From: Streptomyces halstedii
GTDB lineage: Bacteria > Actinomycetota > Actinomycetes > Streptomycetales > Streptomycetaceae
Assembly (NCBI GenBank): GCA_000720535.1
Contig: JOAZ01000023.1
Location: forward strand, 62,001-126,000
Length of the DNA: 64,000 bases
Reading direction: 5' to 3'
Below, in pieces: positions 42,760-50,438 of this stretch. A program made the position numbers and the translations under genes. Numbering within the stretch: the first letter of the stretch is position 1; each line of letters starts with the position of its first letter. The notes beneath the pieces were generated by a model. The model made no database searches, was not told the origin of the DNA, and saw only the letters and a list, made by a program, of their open reading frames with translations.

Positions 42760-44162
42760 CCGCCCCCGCGACCGGGCCCCGCCCCACCCCCCTCCTCGTC
42801 CTGGACGTCGTCGGCCTCACCCCCCAACTGCTCGCCCACATGCCGAACCTGCGGGCGATGGCCTCCACCGGGGCACAGGCCCCGCTCTCCACCGTCCTGC
42901 CCGCCGTCACCTGCGCCGCCCAGTCCACCTTCCTCACCGGCACCACCCCCGCCGAACACGGCATCGTCGCCAACGGCTGGTACTTCCGCGAGCTCGGTGA
43001 CGTCCTCCTGTGGCGCCAGCACAACGGCCTCGTCCAGGGCGACCGGCTCTGGGACGCCGCCCGCCGGGCCCACCCCGGCTACACCGTCGCCAACGTCTGC
43101 TGGTGGTACGCGATGGGCGCCGACACCGACTGGACCGTCACCCCCCGCCCCGTCTACTACGCCGACGGCCGCAAAGAACCCGACTGCTACACCCGGCCCC
43201 CCGCCCTGCACGACGAACTCACCCAGAAACTCGGCACCTTCCCCCTCTTCCACTTCTGGGGCCCCGGCGCCGACCTCGTCTCCTCCCAGTGGATCATCGA
43301 CGCGACCCGGCACCTCCTCGCCACCCGCACCCCCGACCTGGCCCTGTGCTACCTCCCGCACCTCGACTACGACCTCCAGCGCTACGGCCCCGACGACCCC
43401 CGCTCCCACCGCGCGGCCGCCGACCTGGACCGCGCCATGGCCCCCCTGATCGAGGACGCGCGCGCCGAGGGCCGCACCGTCGTCGCGCTGTCCGAGTACG
43501 GGATCACCCGTGCGGACCGGCCCGTCGACATCAACCGTGCCCTGCGCCGCGCGGGCCTGCTGGAGGTCCACACCCAGGACGGCATGGAGTACCTGGACCC
43601 CATGGCCTCCCGGGCGTTCGCCGTCGCCGACCACCAGATCGCCCACGTCTACGTACGCCGCCCCGAAGACCTCGACGCCACCCGGGAAGCCCTCGCGGAC
43701 CTGCCCGGCATCGACGTGCTCCTGGACGACGAGGGCAAGAAGGCCCACCACCTGGACCACCCGCGCTCCGGCGAACTGGTCGCCCTCGCCGAGAAGGACG
43801 CCTGGTTCACGTACTACTACTGGCTCGACGACGCCCGCGCCCCCGACTTCGCGCAGCTCGTCGAGATCCACCGCAAACCCGGCTACGACCCGGTCGAACT
43901 CTTCATGGACCCCCAGGACCCCTACGTCCGGGTCAGGGCGGCCACGGCGGTCGCCCGCAAGAAGGTGGGCCTGCGCTACCGGATGGCGGTCGTCCCCCTG
44001 GACCCCTCACCTATTCGGGGCAGCCACGGCCGTCTCCCCACGAGCGACGACGAAGGTCCGCTCATCCTCTGCTCCACCCCCCGAGTGTTCGACGCGTACG
44101 ACGGCCGAGTCCAGGCCACCGAAGTGAAGTCCCTGCTGCTCCAGCTTGCCGGACTGCACTGA
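42756..44162 (+). CDS. eboF: alkaline-phosphatase-superfamily nucleotide pyrophosphatase/phosphodiesterase EboF
   Basis: A 468-residue type I phosphodiesterase. Metal and nucleophile motifs are LLVLDVVGLTPQLLAHMPNLR, the Thr nucleophile region VLPAVTCAAQSTFLTGTTPAEHGIVANGW, the Asp in YLPHLDYDLQRYG and the AxSEYGI/ADHQIAH region near residues 245-295. The protein has no signal peptide or TM helix, so it acts in the cytoplasm, perhaps removing phosphate or pyrophosphate from a pathway intermediate. The GTG start overlaps eboE by 4 nt. It is the final core Ebo gene; the Tat-exported isomerase gene follows after 41 bp. Confidence 0.87.
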   Translation: MTAPATGPRPTPLLVLDVVGLTPQLLAHMPNLRAMASTGAQAPLSTVLPAVTCAAQSTFLTGTTPAEHGIVANGWYFRELGDVLLWRQHNGLVQGDRLWDAARRAHPGYTVANVCWWYAMGADTDWTVTPRPVYYADGRKEPDCYTRPPALHDELTQKLGTFPLFHFWGPGADLVSSQWIIDATRHLLATRTPDLALCYLPHLDYDLQRYGPDDPRSHRAAADLDRAMAPLIEDARAEGRTVVALSEYGITRADRPVDINRALRRAGLLEVHTQDGMEYLDPMASRAFAVADHQIAHVYVRRPEDLDATREALADLPGIDVLLDDEGKKAHHLDHPRSGELVALAEKDAWFTYYYWLDDARAPDFAQLVEIHRKPGYDPVELFMDPQDPYVRVRAATAVARKKVGLRYRMAVVPLDPSPIRGSHGRLPTSDDEGPLILCSTPRVFDAYDGRVQATEVKSLLLQLAGLH

Positions 44163-44203
44163 CAATTCCTCCCGCCCGCACACCCCTCAGGAGACACGTC
44201 ACC

Positions 44204-45301
44204 ATGAGCCGCTTCTCGAAGGACGCCGAACTCGCACGCAGACTGAACCGCCGCAACGTCCTGGGCGTCGCCGCCGGAGTCACCGCCGCCGGCCTCCTCG
44301 GCGCCTCGTCCGCCCAGGCCACCACCCACCCGGGCAAGGGTCACGACCAGGGCAAGGGCAACGACCACGGCAAGGGCCACGGACACGACCACGGGCACCG
44401 CAAGGGCCGTGCCGTCCTGCCCCCCGGCCGCCTCGGCATCCAGCTCTACAGCCTCCGCGACAAGATCTCCACCCTCGGCTTCGCACCCGTCTTCGCCGAG
44501 CTGGAGAAGTACGGCTACGACGAGATCGAGTTCGCCGGATACACCCAGGGGTCGGCGGGCGAGATCACCCTGGCCCAGCTCAAGAGGCTGGCCAGGAACC
44601 ACGGGCTCAACCCCATAGGCAGCCACGTCAACTACTACGACGACAACAACCCCGGCGCCTACTCCTTCGCCCAGAACCTCACCAAGGTCCTGGACGACGC
44701 CGAAGCCCTCGGCCTGAAGCACATCGGCACCGCCTCCGGACCCTTCCGCTACGGTTCCACCGTGGACGGCTGGAAGCGTGCCGCGGAGGACTTCAACAAG
44801 TACGGCGCCGCCGCCCGCAAGCGGGGCATGAAGTTCTACCAGCACAACCACGCGGAGGAGTTCTCCTTCGCCACCGACAAGCCGAAGGTCCGCCTCTACG
44901 ACGTCCTGCTCGCCGAGACCGACCCCAATCTGGTCTACCTGGAGATGGACATCTACTGGGCGCTGGCCGGCCGGTTCCGCTTCGGCAAGCGCGCCGACGG
45001 CACCCCGGCCCCCTTCAACCCCATCGACTACGTACTCAAGCAGCCGGACCGCTACCCGCTCTTCCACGTCAAGGACGGCACCCGCAACGACGCCGCCCGC
45101 GACGGCTACGACATGACGGACGTCGGCGACGGGGACATCGACTACACGACGTTCCTGAACCGCGTCACCGAGCGCACCCAGCGAGGCCGGACCTACCACC
45201 ACTGGCAGACCGAGCACGACAACCCGGTCGACTCCCTCGCCTTCGCCCGCAAGTCCAGCGCCCACCTGCACGGCCTCCGCCAGAGCCGCTGCGGCGACTG
45301 A
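44204..45301 (+). CDS. Tat-exported sugar phosphate isomerase/epimerase-like protein with His-rich linker
   Basis: A 365-residue exported TIM-barrel protein. The twin-arginine signal is RLNRRNVLGVAAG at about residue 13. After cleavage a Gly/Lys/His/Asp-rich linker follows (about residues 44-66, with DHGKGHGHDHGHRKG), which could bind metal ions. The barrel begins GRLGIQLYSLRDKI and has YQHNHAEEF, YLEMDIYWAL, FHVKDGTRN and WQTEHDNP as metal-ligand candidates. Relatives with DUF1080 and Gfo/Idh/MocA partners act on keto-sugars. Export places it with the GSDH/ThuA/DUF1080 protein, suggesting joint extracellular processing. AGGAGA lies 9 nt before ATG 44204. Confidence 0.87.
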   Translation: MSRFSKDAELARRLNRRNVLGVAAGVTAAGLLGASSAQATTHPGKGHDQGKGNDHGKGHGHDHGHRKGRAVLPPGRLGIQLYSLRDKISTLGFAPVFAELEKYGYDEIEFAGYTQGSAGEITLAQLKRLARNHGLNPIGSHVNYYDDNNPGAYSFAQNLTKVLDDAEALGLKHIGTASGPFRYGSTVDGWKRAAEDFNKYGAAARKRGMKFYQHNHAEEFSFATDKPKVRLYDVLLAETDPNLVYLEMDIYWALAGRFRFGKRADGTPAPFNPIDYVLKQPDRYPLFHVKDGTRNDAARDGYDMTDVGDGDIDYTTFLNRVTERTQRGRTYHHWQTEHDNPVDSLAFARKSSAHLHGLRQSRCGD

Positions 45302-45309
45302 TCCGGCCC

Positions 45310-45351
45310 GGGGGAGGGCAGGCCGTTCCCGCGAGCGGCCCGCCCTCCCCC
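45310..45351 (+). terminator. hairpin terminator of the Ebo-like operon
   Basis: GGGGGAGGGC pairs with GCCCTCCCCC; after one mismatch, GGCCG pairs with CGGCC; the loop is about 10 nt. It begins 9 nt after the last stop codon. Confidence 0.8.
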
Positions 45352-45529
45352 AGGGGTCGGCCACCCTGTGCTCCCATCCCGCGACGCGCGGTGACACGCC
45401 CGCCGCGGGAATCCGCCGCACCCCGCCCGCACCGCACTGACCACCGGAAACGCGGGTGAAAGGCACCTCGAACCCCTGGTATTGTTTTCTCTGTCGCCAC
45501 GGGGAACGCCCCGGAACGACAGACACCTT

Positions 45530-45614
45530 GTCCGGGTGGCGGAATGGCAGACGCGCTAGCTTGAGGTGCTAGTGCCCTTTATCGGGCGTGGGGGTTCAAG
45601 TCCCCCCTCGGACA
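45530..45614 (+). tRNA. tRNA-Leu (anticodon GAG)
   Basis: An 85-nt class II tRNA. The acceptor stem GTCCGGG pairs with CTCGGAC, the anticodon loop TTGAGGT gives GAG at 45563-45565, there is a long variable arm (GTGCCCTTTATCGGGCGT) and the T-arm is GGGGGTTCAAGTCCCCC. The encoded 3' end is ACC without the final A. The 3' end from 45594 is the attachment site of the island that follows; because the element brings the same 23 bases, the tRNA stays intact. Confidence 0.95.
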
Positions 45615-45616
45615 CC
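45594..45616 (+). other. attL: 23-bp attachment core in the tRNA-Leu 3' end
   Basis: The 23-bp core starts GTTCAAGTCCCCCCTCGGAC and ends ACC. It is identical to 55969-55991. It covers the T-loop and 3' acceptor strand, the usual target of tyrosine integrases. The stop codon of the integrase gene lies inside it. Confidence 0.92.
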
Positions 45617-46886
45617 GACCAGGGATGACAGGCCGAGTCGGCCCGCTCCGGAAGCGGCCAGCCGCCGCGCTCCGTCCTTACGTGAGTGCCCGTACCGGGC
45701 CATGGTGTAGCCCGGCGAGTGGTGCCGGACGTTGGCAGAGACCTCGACGGGGTTCTCCCCGGCCTCCAGGTCGTTCGTGACCTTGCTGTGCCGCCAGTCG
45801 TGGATGCGGAAGTCCTCGGGCAGGTGGAGCCGGGTGCGCAGGGTGCGCCACCGTGCCGACACCTTTTCGGGGTCCTGTGGTCCGCCCGCCTCGCCCCGGT
45901 ACAGCTTGAAGCCGTCGCGGGCGAAGACGAGATCGTTGTCCGCCCACGAGGAGCCGAGCCGTTCCCGCTCCGCGTTCTGGCGTTCCTTCTGCCACTTCAG
46001 GACGTTCATCACGGACTGGTCCACGTAGATGACTGCGTTGTCGTCGCCGTCCTTGGTGAGCTTGCGCAGCCGGTAGGTGTTGCCCTCCTCGACCACGACC
46101 CAACCGAGTTCGATGGACCCCGCATCCCAGTTGATGAGGGACCACTTCATGCCGAGCGCCTCACTGCGGCGCACGCCGGTAGCGGCGTACACGGTCCACA
46201 GCGGGGCGTCCCGAAGGCAGTGGTGGGTCAGGCCCCCGTCACAGGCCCGGTTGCCGCACGGCTCCCACACCGTCCCCAGGAACCGGGTCGTCTGACCGTC
46301 GTCCAGCGTCGGATACCTCGACTCCTGCGCCCGGATCTGCCGGGCGGTGGGAGGGTGAGCCGTCGCGGCGGGGTTGACGGGTATCAGCTTGGGCACCGCC
46401 GCCCCCAACGCGCCGGACAGGATGTTGTGCACGTGGCGCACCGACTTGGCCCCCGAGCGGCTTGCCCTTGTTGGTCGGGCACGGGGTCGTTTCCAGCAGC
46501 CGGTACAGGTCGTCAAGGGTGTCGTCGGTGACCTCGTACAGCTTCACGCCGCCGATGTGCGGCTTGATGTGCAGGCGGACTTTCGTCTCGTAACCGGCCA
46601 TGGTCGTTCCCTCCTTCCTGTGGTTGCTCAGCCACTTGTCCAGCCAGTCACCGAGTTTCATGTCCGAGCGGGCGGCGACTTTGCCTGCCTCGTAGTCGGT
46701 GATCCAGACCCGGAGTGCTCTCTCCGCCGCCGTCTTGTTCTTGTACTCCCGGCCTATCCAGTAGCGCTCCCGCTTCCCTGTCACCTTGTTGAAGTGCAGG
46801 GGCGTACGTACACCCCAGGTGTTCGCTCTGCCTGTACGCGGGATCTCCACCGGAGTCCCGCCGAGCCCGTTGCCGCGCTTCGCCAC
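45596..46886 (-). pseudogene. tyrosine site-specific integrase, broken by a +1 frameshift
   Basis: The N-terminal part (46886 to about 46455) encodes an SAM-like core-binding domain, MAKRGNGLGGTPVEIPRTGR onward, ending in NKGKPLG. The protein resumes in another frame with AKSVRHVHNILSGALG. A run of five C (G on the coding strand) at 46450-46454 explains the shift: four would restore one frame of about 429 residues. The catalytic domain is intact: Arg in TGVRRSEALGMKW, HDWRH, and the nucleophile Tyr in GYTMARYGHS. The stop codon lies inside attL. It is either inactive, produced by slippage on the G-run, or a sequencing error. Confidence 0.88.
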
Positions 46887-46917
46887 TCGGCTGCTTCCCC
46901 CCTCTCGGTCGCGGTTG

Positions 46918-47466
46918 CTATCGGGCGTCCTCGGCGGTCACGCCACCGGGCTGAACCCTCTTGAGAACGGCGTGAGCCTTGTCCGTGAGGTGGCCCCCGG
47001 CCCTGCCCTCGACCTTGGTCAGAAACCCGCGCTGGCGTGCGGCTCGGAGATGCCCTTTGAGGGTGGCCTGTTTGGTTCCGGTGACCTGTTCAAGGTCCTG
47101 GATCGGGGCGCGTTGCCCGACCTCCACCACCCGGACGTAGACGGCGGAGAGGAACGCCAGGTACTCGTCCGAGAGCCCCCTTGGCATCTGGCGCAGGGTG
47201 TCGGACAGGTCATCCAGTGCGGGTTCTTCGCTCGCCTGTCGCGCCAGCTCTCCGGGGGTTGCCGTGACGATCTGACGCAGGACGGTGGAGGAGATCCCGC
47301 GAGCGATCTCCTGGGGGTCGGCATCGCCGGCCGGTTCGACGCGGATCTCCTGTGGCCCTCCGGCAGCGAATCCGATGGGTCGATACATGGTGACGACCCA
47401 GGGGCCGATGCGCTGTGTCGTCGTGATGCCTTCACGTGGCGAGTCATCTGTCATGGGCAGCAACAT
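46918..47466 (-). CDS. island protein with C-terminal winged-helix (MarR-like) domain
   Basis: A protein of about 182 residues. The first 60 residues are beta-rich with no known domain (IGPWVVTMYRPIGFAAGGPQE). From about residue 90 there is a helical segment, LDDLSDTLRQMPRGLSDEYLAFLSAVYVRVVEVG, then a winged helix: IQDLEQVTGTKQATLKGHLRAARQRGFLTKVEGRAGGHLTDKAHAVLKR. It probably regulates integration or excision. ATG 47466 has GGTGG about 6 nt upstream; ATG 47454 is an alternative. It lies 31 bp upstream of the integrase gene on the same strand and is divergent from the excisionase-like gene. Confidence 0.7.
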   Translation of the reverse strand: MLLPMTDDSPREGITTTQRIGPWVVTMYRPIGFAAGGPQEIRVEPAGDADPQEIARGISSTVLRQIVTATPGELARQASEEPALDDLSDTLRQMPRGLSDEYLAFLSAVYVRVVEVGQRAPIQDLEQVTGTKQATLKGHLRAARQRGFLTKVEGRAGGHLTDKAHAVLKRVQPGGVTAEDAR

Positions 47467-47592
47467 ACGGAAGCCACCACCTATCAGGCAAGTCCAGATG
47501 TGACCCATCCGGCTTTGACTGAGCCGGACTGATAGCGCAGGATGGTCGAGCCGGAGGGAACCTCTCCCTCCGCCGACAGAGGAGAGCAACCG

Positions 47593-47775
47593 TTGGACAA
47601 CGCCCGCCTGATGAGCGTCGCCGAACTGGCCGAGTACCTGGGCGTCACACCCGCATGGGTCTACAACAACCACCGCCCGCTCAACATCCCCGCCCGCAAG
47701 ATCGGCGGACACCTGCGCTTCCGCCTTGCGGACGTGGATCGCTGGATCGATCAGGAGTGCCCGGCCGCCGCGTAG
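47593..47775 (+). CDS. excisionase-like helix-turn-helix protein
   Basis: A 60-residue protein with the MerR-like excisionase fold: LMSVAELAEYLGVTPAWVYNNH, then IPARKIGGHLRFRLADVDRWI. It would bend attachment-site DNA and steer the integrase towards excision. TTG 47593 is chosen because AGAGGAGAGC ends 6 nt upstream; an ATG at 47542 would add 17 unlikely residues without a ribosome site. It is divergent from the winged-helix gene, with about 125 bp between them. Confidence 0.82.
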   Translation: MDNARLMSVAELAEYLGVTPAWVYNNHRPLNIPARKIGGHLRFRLADVDRWIDQECPAAA

Positions 47776-47877
47776 CCGGACCGTGCCCACCGCCTCACGA
47801 AGGGAGGCACGTGTCCCGCCACCCGGCGGGGATCACTGGCGCATCCGCACGCGCCGCACAGGAAGGAGCCACGCTCG

Positions 47878-48228
47878 GTGGCTATCAGCTTCGGTCCCGG
47901 CCGCCCGTGGGGCGGCGTCTCCCAGCACGAGTACCGGCGCATGGCGCAAGACCCCAGATACGACGGATACCTCCGCGTGTACTTCGCCGCTCTGGGGTGG
48001 GCGGACAGGGACGGGCACGCGAGCTTCCGGCCGGGCGAACTGGCCGCCCTCCTGAGCGAAGGCAGCGAACCGCTGACCAAGCAGGGAGCGAACGCCAGAG
48101 TGAGCCACGCCAAACGACTCGGCCTCATCTCGCCCCGATCGGGAGTGCCGTGCCTCGTCCTGCCGGGGCACCTCTTCCAGAAGGGGAGCGGTGCATCCGT
48201 GCCCTGTCGCATCCACATAGGCCGGTAG
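47878..48228 (+). CDS. small island protein, helix-turn-helix-like
   Basis: A 116-residue soluble protein starting at GTG 47878 with AAGGAG 9 nt upstream. The middle, ASFRPGELAALLSEGSEPLTKQGANARVSHAKRLGLI, looks like a winged-helix element. Similar small proteins occur next to excisionase genes in actinomycete integrated elements, in a position where replication or copy-control proteins are found; I do not recognise the exact family. It lies 102 bp after the excisionase-like gene and may share its transcript. The hairpin array begins 167 bp later. Confidence 0.6.
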   Translation: MAISFGPGRPWGGVSQHEYRRMAQDPRYDGYLRVYFAALGWADRDGHASFRPGELAALLSEGSEPLTKQGANARVSHAKRLGLISPRSGVPCLVLPGHLFQKGSGASVPCRIHIGR

Positions 48229-48394
48229 GTAATCCCCACGCGCGTACCCAGTAACTCCCTCACGGCTACCCATATGGCCGGTGAGCTGGGAAAACGTTCG
48301 CCGCCTCTCTATCTATTTGGCCTCACACCTGAGTCCCGGAGGGACCAACAACCCACGCCACGTACGTCTTCACGTGCAGCGCGGAAGGGAAGTC

Positions 48395-48630
48395 GGGGCG
48401 CGGAAGCGCCCCACCTGCGCAAGTCGCAGCGGCGGAAGAGTCACCGGGGAGGGGGCGGCTTCGCCGCCACAGAGCGAAGACACTTCGACCGGTGCGGCCC
48501 CGCAGGGGCCGACATCAGGAAGACCGCGAAGCTACTCAGACGGGGCGCTGCCGCGCCCCACGGAACGAAGCCATAAGGGCGAGGCGCTTCCTGCCGGGGG
48601 CCGCTACGCGGCCACAGAGCGAAGACACTT
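48395..48630. repeat. array of six short hairpins with a duplicated 20-bp tail
   Basis: This lies in a 583-bp gap (48229-48811) without a credible gene. Perfect stems with tiny loops follow one another: 48395-48412 (7 bp, GGAA loop), 48415-48429 (5 bp), 48454-48468 (6 bp, TTC), 48495-48511 (7 bp, GCA), 48542-48559 (7 bp, TGCC), 48599-48613 (6 bp, TAC). The first and fifth have the same stem GGGGCGC. The third and sixth are each followed by GCCACAGAGCGAAGACACTT, starting at 48466 and 48611. The layout resembles single-strand-folding DNA such as origins or telomeres, or a structured RNA. The remaining sequence up to 48811 shows nothing else. Confidence 0.7.
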
Positions 48631-48811
48631 ACGTCAAGCCTCGAAAGCCCCCAGTCTCGCGCAGGCTTCCCCCGCCGGCCGGAGCCTCACGGTTGCTCTG
48701 GCCTGCGTGTTTCCATCTGCGCTCCCCTTCGCCGTCGCCTTGGCGACCCTTGGAACCGTGGCATATTCCGAGCTGCCAAGACATGGCGGTCTGTCGCTCG
48801 CTTGCAAGGGG

Positions 48812-49501
48812 TCATACCCCCTCCGCTGCTTCAGGTGGCGGCTCGGTCACCTGCTCACGCCGCAGTTGCCAGATCAGTGAGTGGCAGATCCACTTGAAGA
48901 TCTCAACACCCAAGATGTTCAGCTCGTTTGCCAGCCTCTCAGCCTCTTCAAAGGAGATCTCTACATGGATCGTTGCACTACGCCTCCTGCTGATACTTGC
49001 CATTGCCGCGCTAGGCAAGGGCTCGTCTATCGACACGTGTTCTGGCGCCCATACTCCGTGCACCAAGCGGTTACGCCGGGCAAGAAGCGGCTTGACCGCC
49101 CCAAGCATGTTCCGGCACTCGGCACGCTGGGGCTCCGTTAGCTCACGGTTGATCTTCACCAGTGCGGTACACATGTCCACCAGCTCGTTGGCCCCGAGAC
49201 CCGCAGCCGCTACCTCGCCGTACTTGCTGTCAAGCAGGGCGACCATGAGCTTCCGCAGAAATGCCTCCAGCGACGCGCTCGCGCGTGCAACCTCGCCGAC
49301 CAGCAAGGACATACGAAGCTGAAGCTGTTCAATCTCTTCTTCCGGGCGAAGCGGCGGAAGCTCGTCTTCGAGCACGGGCTGCAACGGCGACTCATCAGGC
49401 ATGCGGGCCAGGGTAGCGGCGAGACGTGCGCCAGTCGTCTCAATAACCTTCGATAGTGAGACGCTCGGCGCAGCATCGGACCGTGTCCGTTTCGCCTTCA
49501 C
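48812..49501 (-). CDS. island cargo protein with HEPN-like RN-x-LVHG motif
   Basis: A 229-residue, largely helical protein starting at GTG 49501. I do not recognise a named family. Helices around residues 55-100 (EEEIEQLQLRMSLLVGEVARASASLEAFLRKLMVAL) lead to ECRNMLGAVKPLLARRNRLVHGVWAP near residue 140. The RRNRLVHG element fits the R-x(4-6)-H pattern of HEPN ribonuclease-like domains found in toxin and anti-phage systems. The base composition is less GC-biased than the flanking chromosome, consistent with acquisition. It is divergent from the serine recombinase gene, sharing a 77-bp region with four GTCTC elements. HEPN membership is tentative. Confidence 0.55.
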   Translation of the reverse strand: MKAKRTRSDAAPSVSLSKVIETTGARLAATLARMPDESPLQPVLEDELPPLRPEEEIEQLQLRMSLLVGEVARASASLEAFLRKLMVALLDSKYGEVAAAGLGANELVDMCTALVKINRELTEPQRAECRNMLGAVKPLLARRNRLVHGVWAPEHVSIDEPLPSAAMASISRRRSATIHVEISFEEAERLANELNILGVEIFKWICHSLIWQLRREQVTEPPPEAAEGV

Positions 49502-49507
49502 TCTCGC

Positions 49508-49571
49508 GTCTCGAAACCCGTCTCAAAAGATCAGTCTTGCGACTGTCTTTCGAGACACGTTTATGAGACGG
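49508..49571. promoter_or_regulatory. paired inverted GTCTC repeats in the divergent HEPN-like/recombinase promoter region
   Basis: GTCTCGAAA (49508-49516) pairs with TTTCGAGAC (49548-49556), and CCGTCTCA (49518-49525) pairs with TGAGACGG (49564-49571). The result is two direct copies on one side and two inverted copies on the other around a small CAGTC/GACTG dyad. It may be an operator or the recombination site of the serine recombinase. Confidence 0.6.
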
Positions 49572-49578
49572 TCTGGTC

Positions 49579-50415
49579 ATGAGCACGAACACCACGTCGG
49601 CCGATCAGGTCGAGCGTCACCCATGCCCGAAGTGCGAGGCCCCCGCCGGTAGCTCCTGCCGTACGACCATGGGCAAGGTTGCAGCCAACTACCACACGGG
49701 CCGCTTCGCCCTCGTGCCTGCACTCAAAGCGGAACTCGCCGTGAAGACTCCGGTCGACCGCAGCCCCGGTAAGCCGTGGGTGGCTGGTGAGATGGTCCCC
49801 GTGGTGTCCGAAGCGATACCGGGCGCAGCGATACGACTGGGCTATGCCAGGTGCAGCACGGTTGGGCAGGAACTACAAAGCCAGTTGGACATGCTGGCCC
49901 GTGCCGACTGCACTCGCGTCTTCTCCGAGAAGATCAGTACCCGCGTGAAGGAGCGGCCGGAACTGGAAAAGGCGCTCACTCTCGCACGGGAGTTCAAGGC
50001 CGCAGCCCCGAACCAACCGGTGATCCTCACCGTGGTGGAGATGAAGCGTCTTGCCCGCAACGCGGCAGAACTCATGACCCTCTCGTCCACGCTCCAGAAG
50101 GACGGCATCCAACTGGAACTCCTCTCCGGTCCCTTGCAGGGCGTGTACGACCCGAACGGGGTGGGAGCCATCGTGTTCGCCGTCCTGGCCGTGGCCGCAG
50201 AGGTGGAGCGGGAAGGCATCCGGGAGAAGACGTTGGAGGGGCTGGACACTGCGGCCCGCAAGGGCAACCACGGTGGACGCCCCTCCGTCGTGGACGACTA
50301 CAAGCTAGCCGTAGCCCGTGCCCGGCACGCCAAGGGAGAAAGCGTCACCGCCATTGCCAAGGCGCTGGGAATCTCCCGGGCCACCTTGTACCGGCACATC
50401 GGTGAGAGCGCCTGA
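49579..50415 (+). CDS. serine recombinase (resolvase/invertase) with zinc-ribbon-like N-terminus
   Basis: A 278-residue protein. Residues 10-35 carry HPCPKCEAPAGSSCRT, a C-x2-C...C motif like small zinc ribbons in actinobacterial mobile-element proteins. The resolvase catalytic domain starts near residue 92 with RLGYARCSTVGQELQSQLDML, the Ser being the nucleophile. The conserved Arg residues in EMKRLARNAAELM and the helix E region EREGIREKTLEGLDTA are present. A helix-turn-helix closes the protein (ESVTAIAKALGISRATLYRHIG). It cuts and rejoins DNA through a phosphoserine bond. The N-terminal fusion is unusual. It converges on the kinase gene with a 23-bp gap. Confidence 0.9.
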   Translation: MSTNTTSADQVERHPCPKCEAPAGSSCRTTMGKVAANYHTGRFALVPALKAELAVKTPVDRSPGKPWVAGEMVPVVSEAIPGAAIRLGYARCSTVGQELQSQLDMLARADCTRVFSEKISTRVKERPELEKALTLAREFKAAAPNQPVILTVVEMKRLARNAAELMTLSSTLQKDGIQLELLSGPLQGVYDPNGVGAIVFAVLAVAAEVEREGIREKTLEGLDTAARKGNHGGRPSVVDDYKLAVARARHAKGESVTAIAKALGISRATLYRHIGESA

Positions 50416-50438
50416 GATGGGCGCGCAGGGGCGCGCAG

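Noticed and set aside
48395..48630. CRISPR array or ordinary intrinsic terminators at the hairpin array
   Set aside because: The stems differ in sequence and are spaced irregularly, without spacers of equal size. Six in a row without adjacent gene ends do not fit simple termination.
48281..48880. Plus-strand frame of about 200 codons across the hairpin array
   Set aside because: It is rich in stem-encoded Arg/Gly/Pro, has no ribosome site, and runs into the opposite-strand HEPN-like gene.
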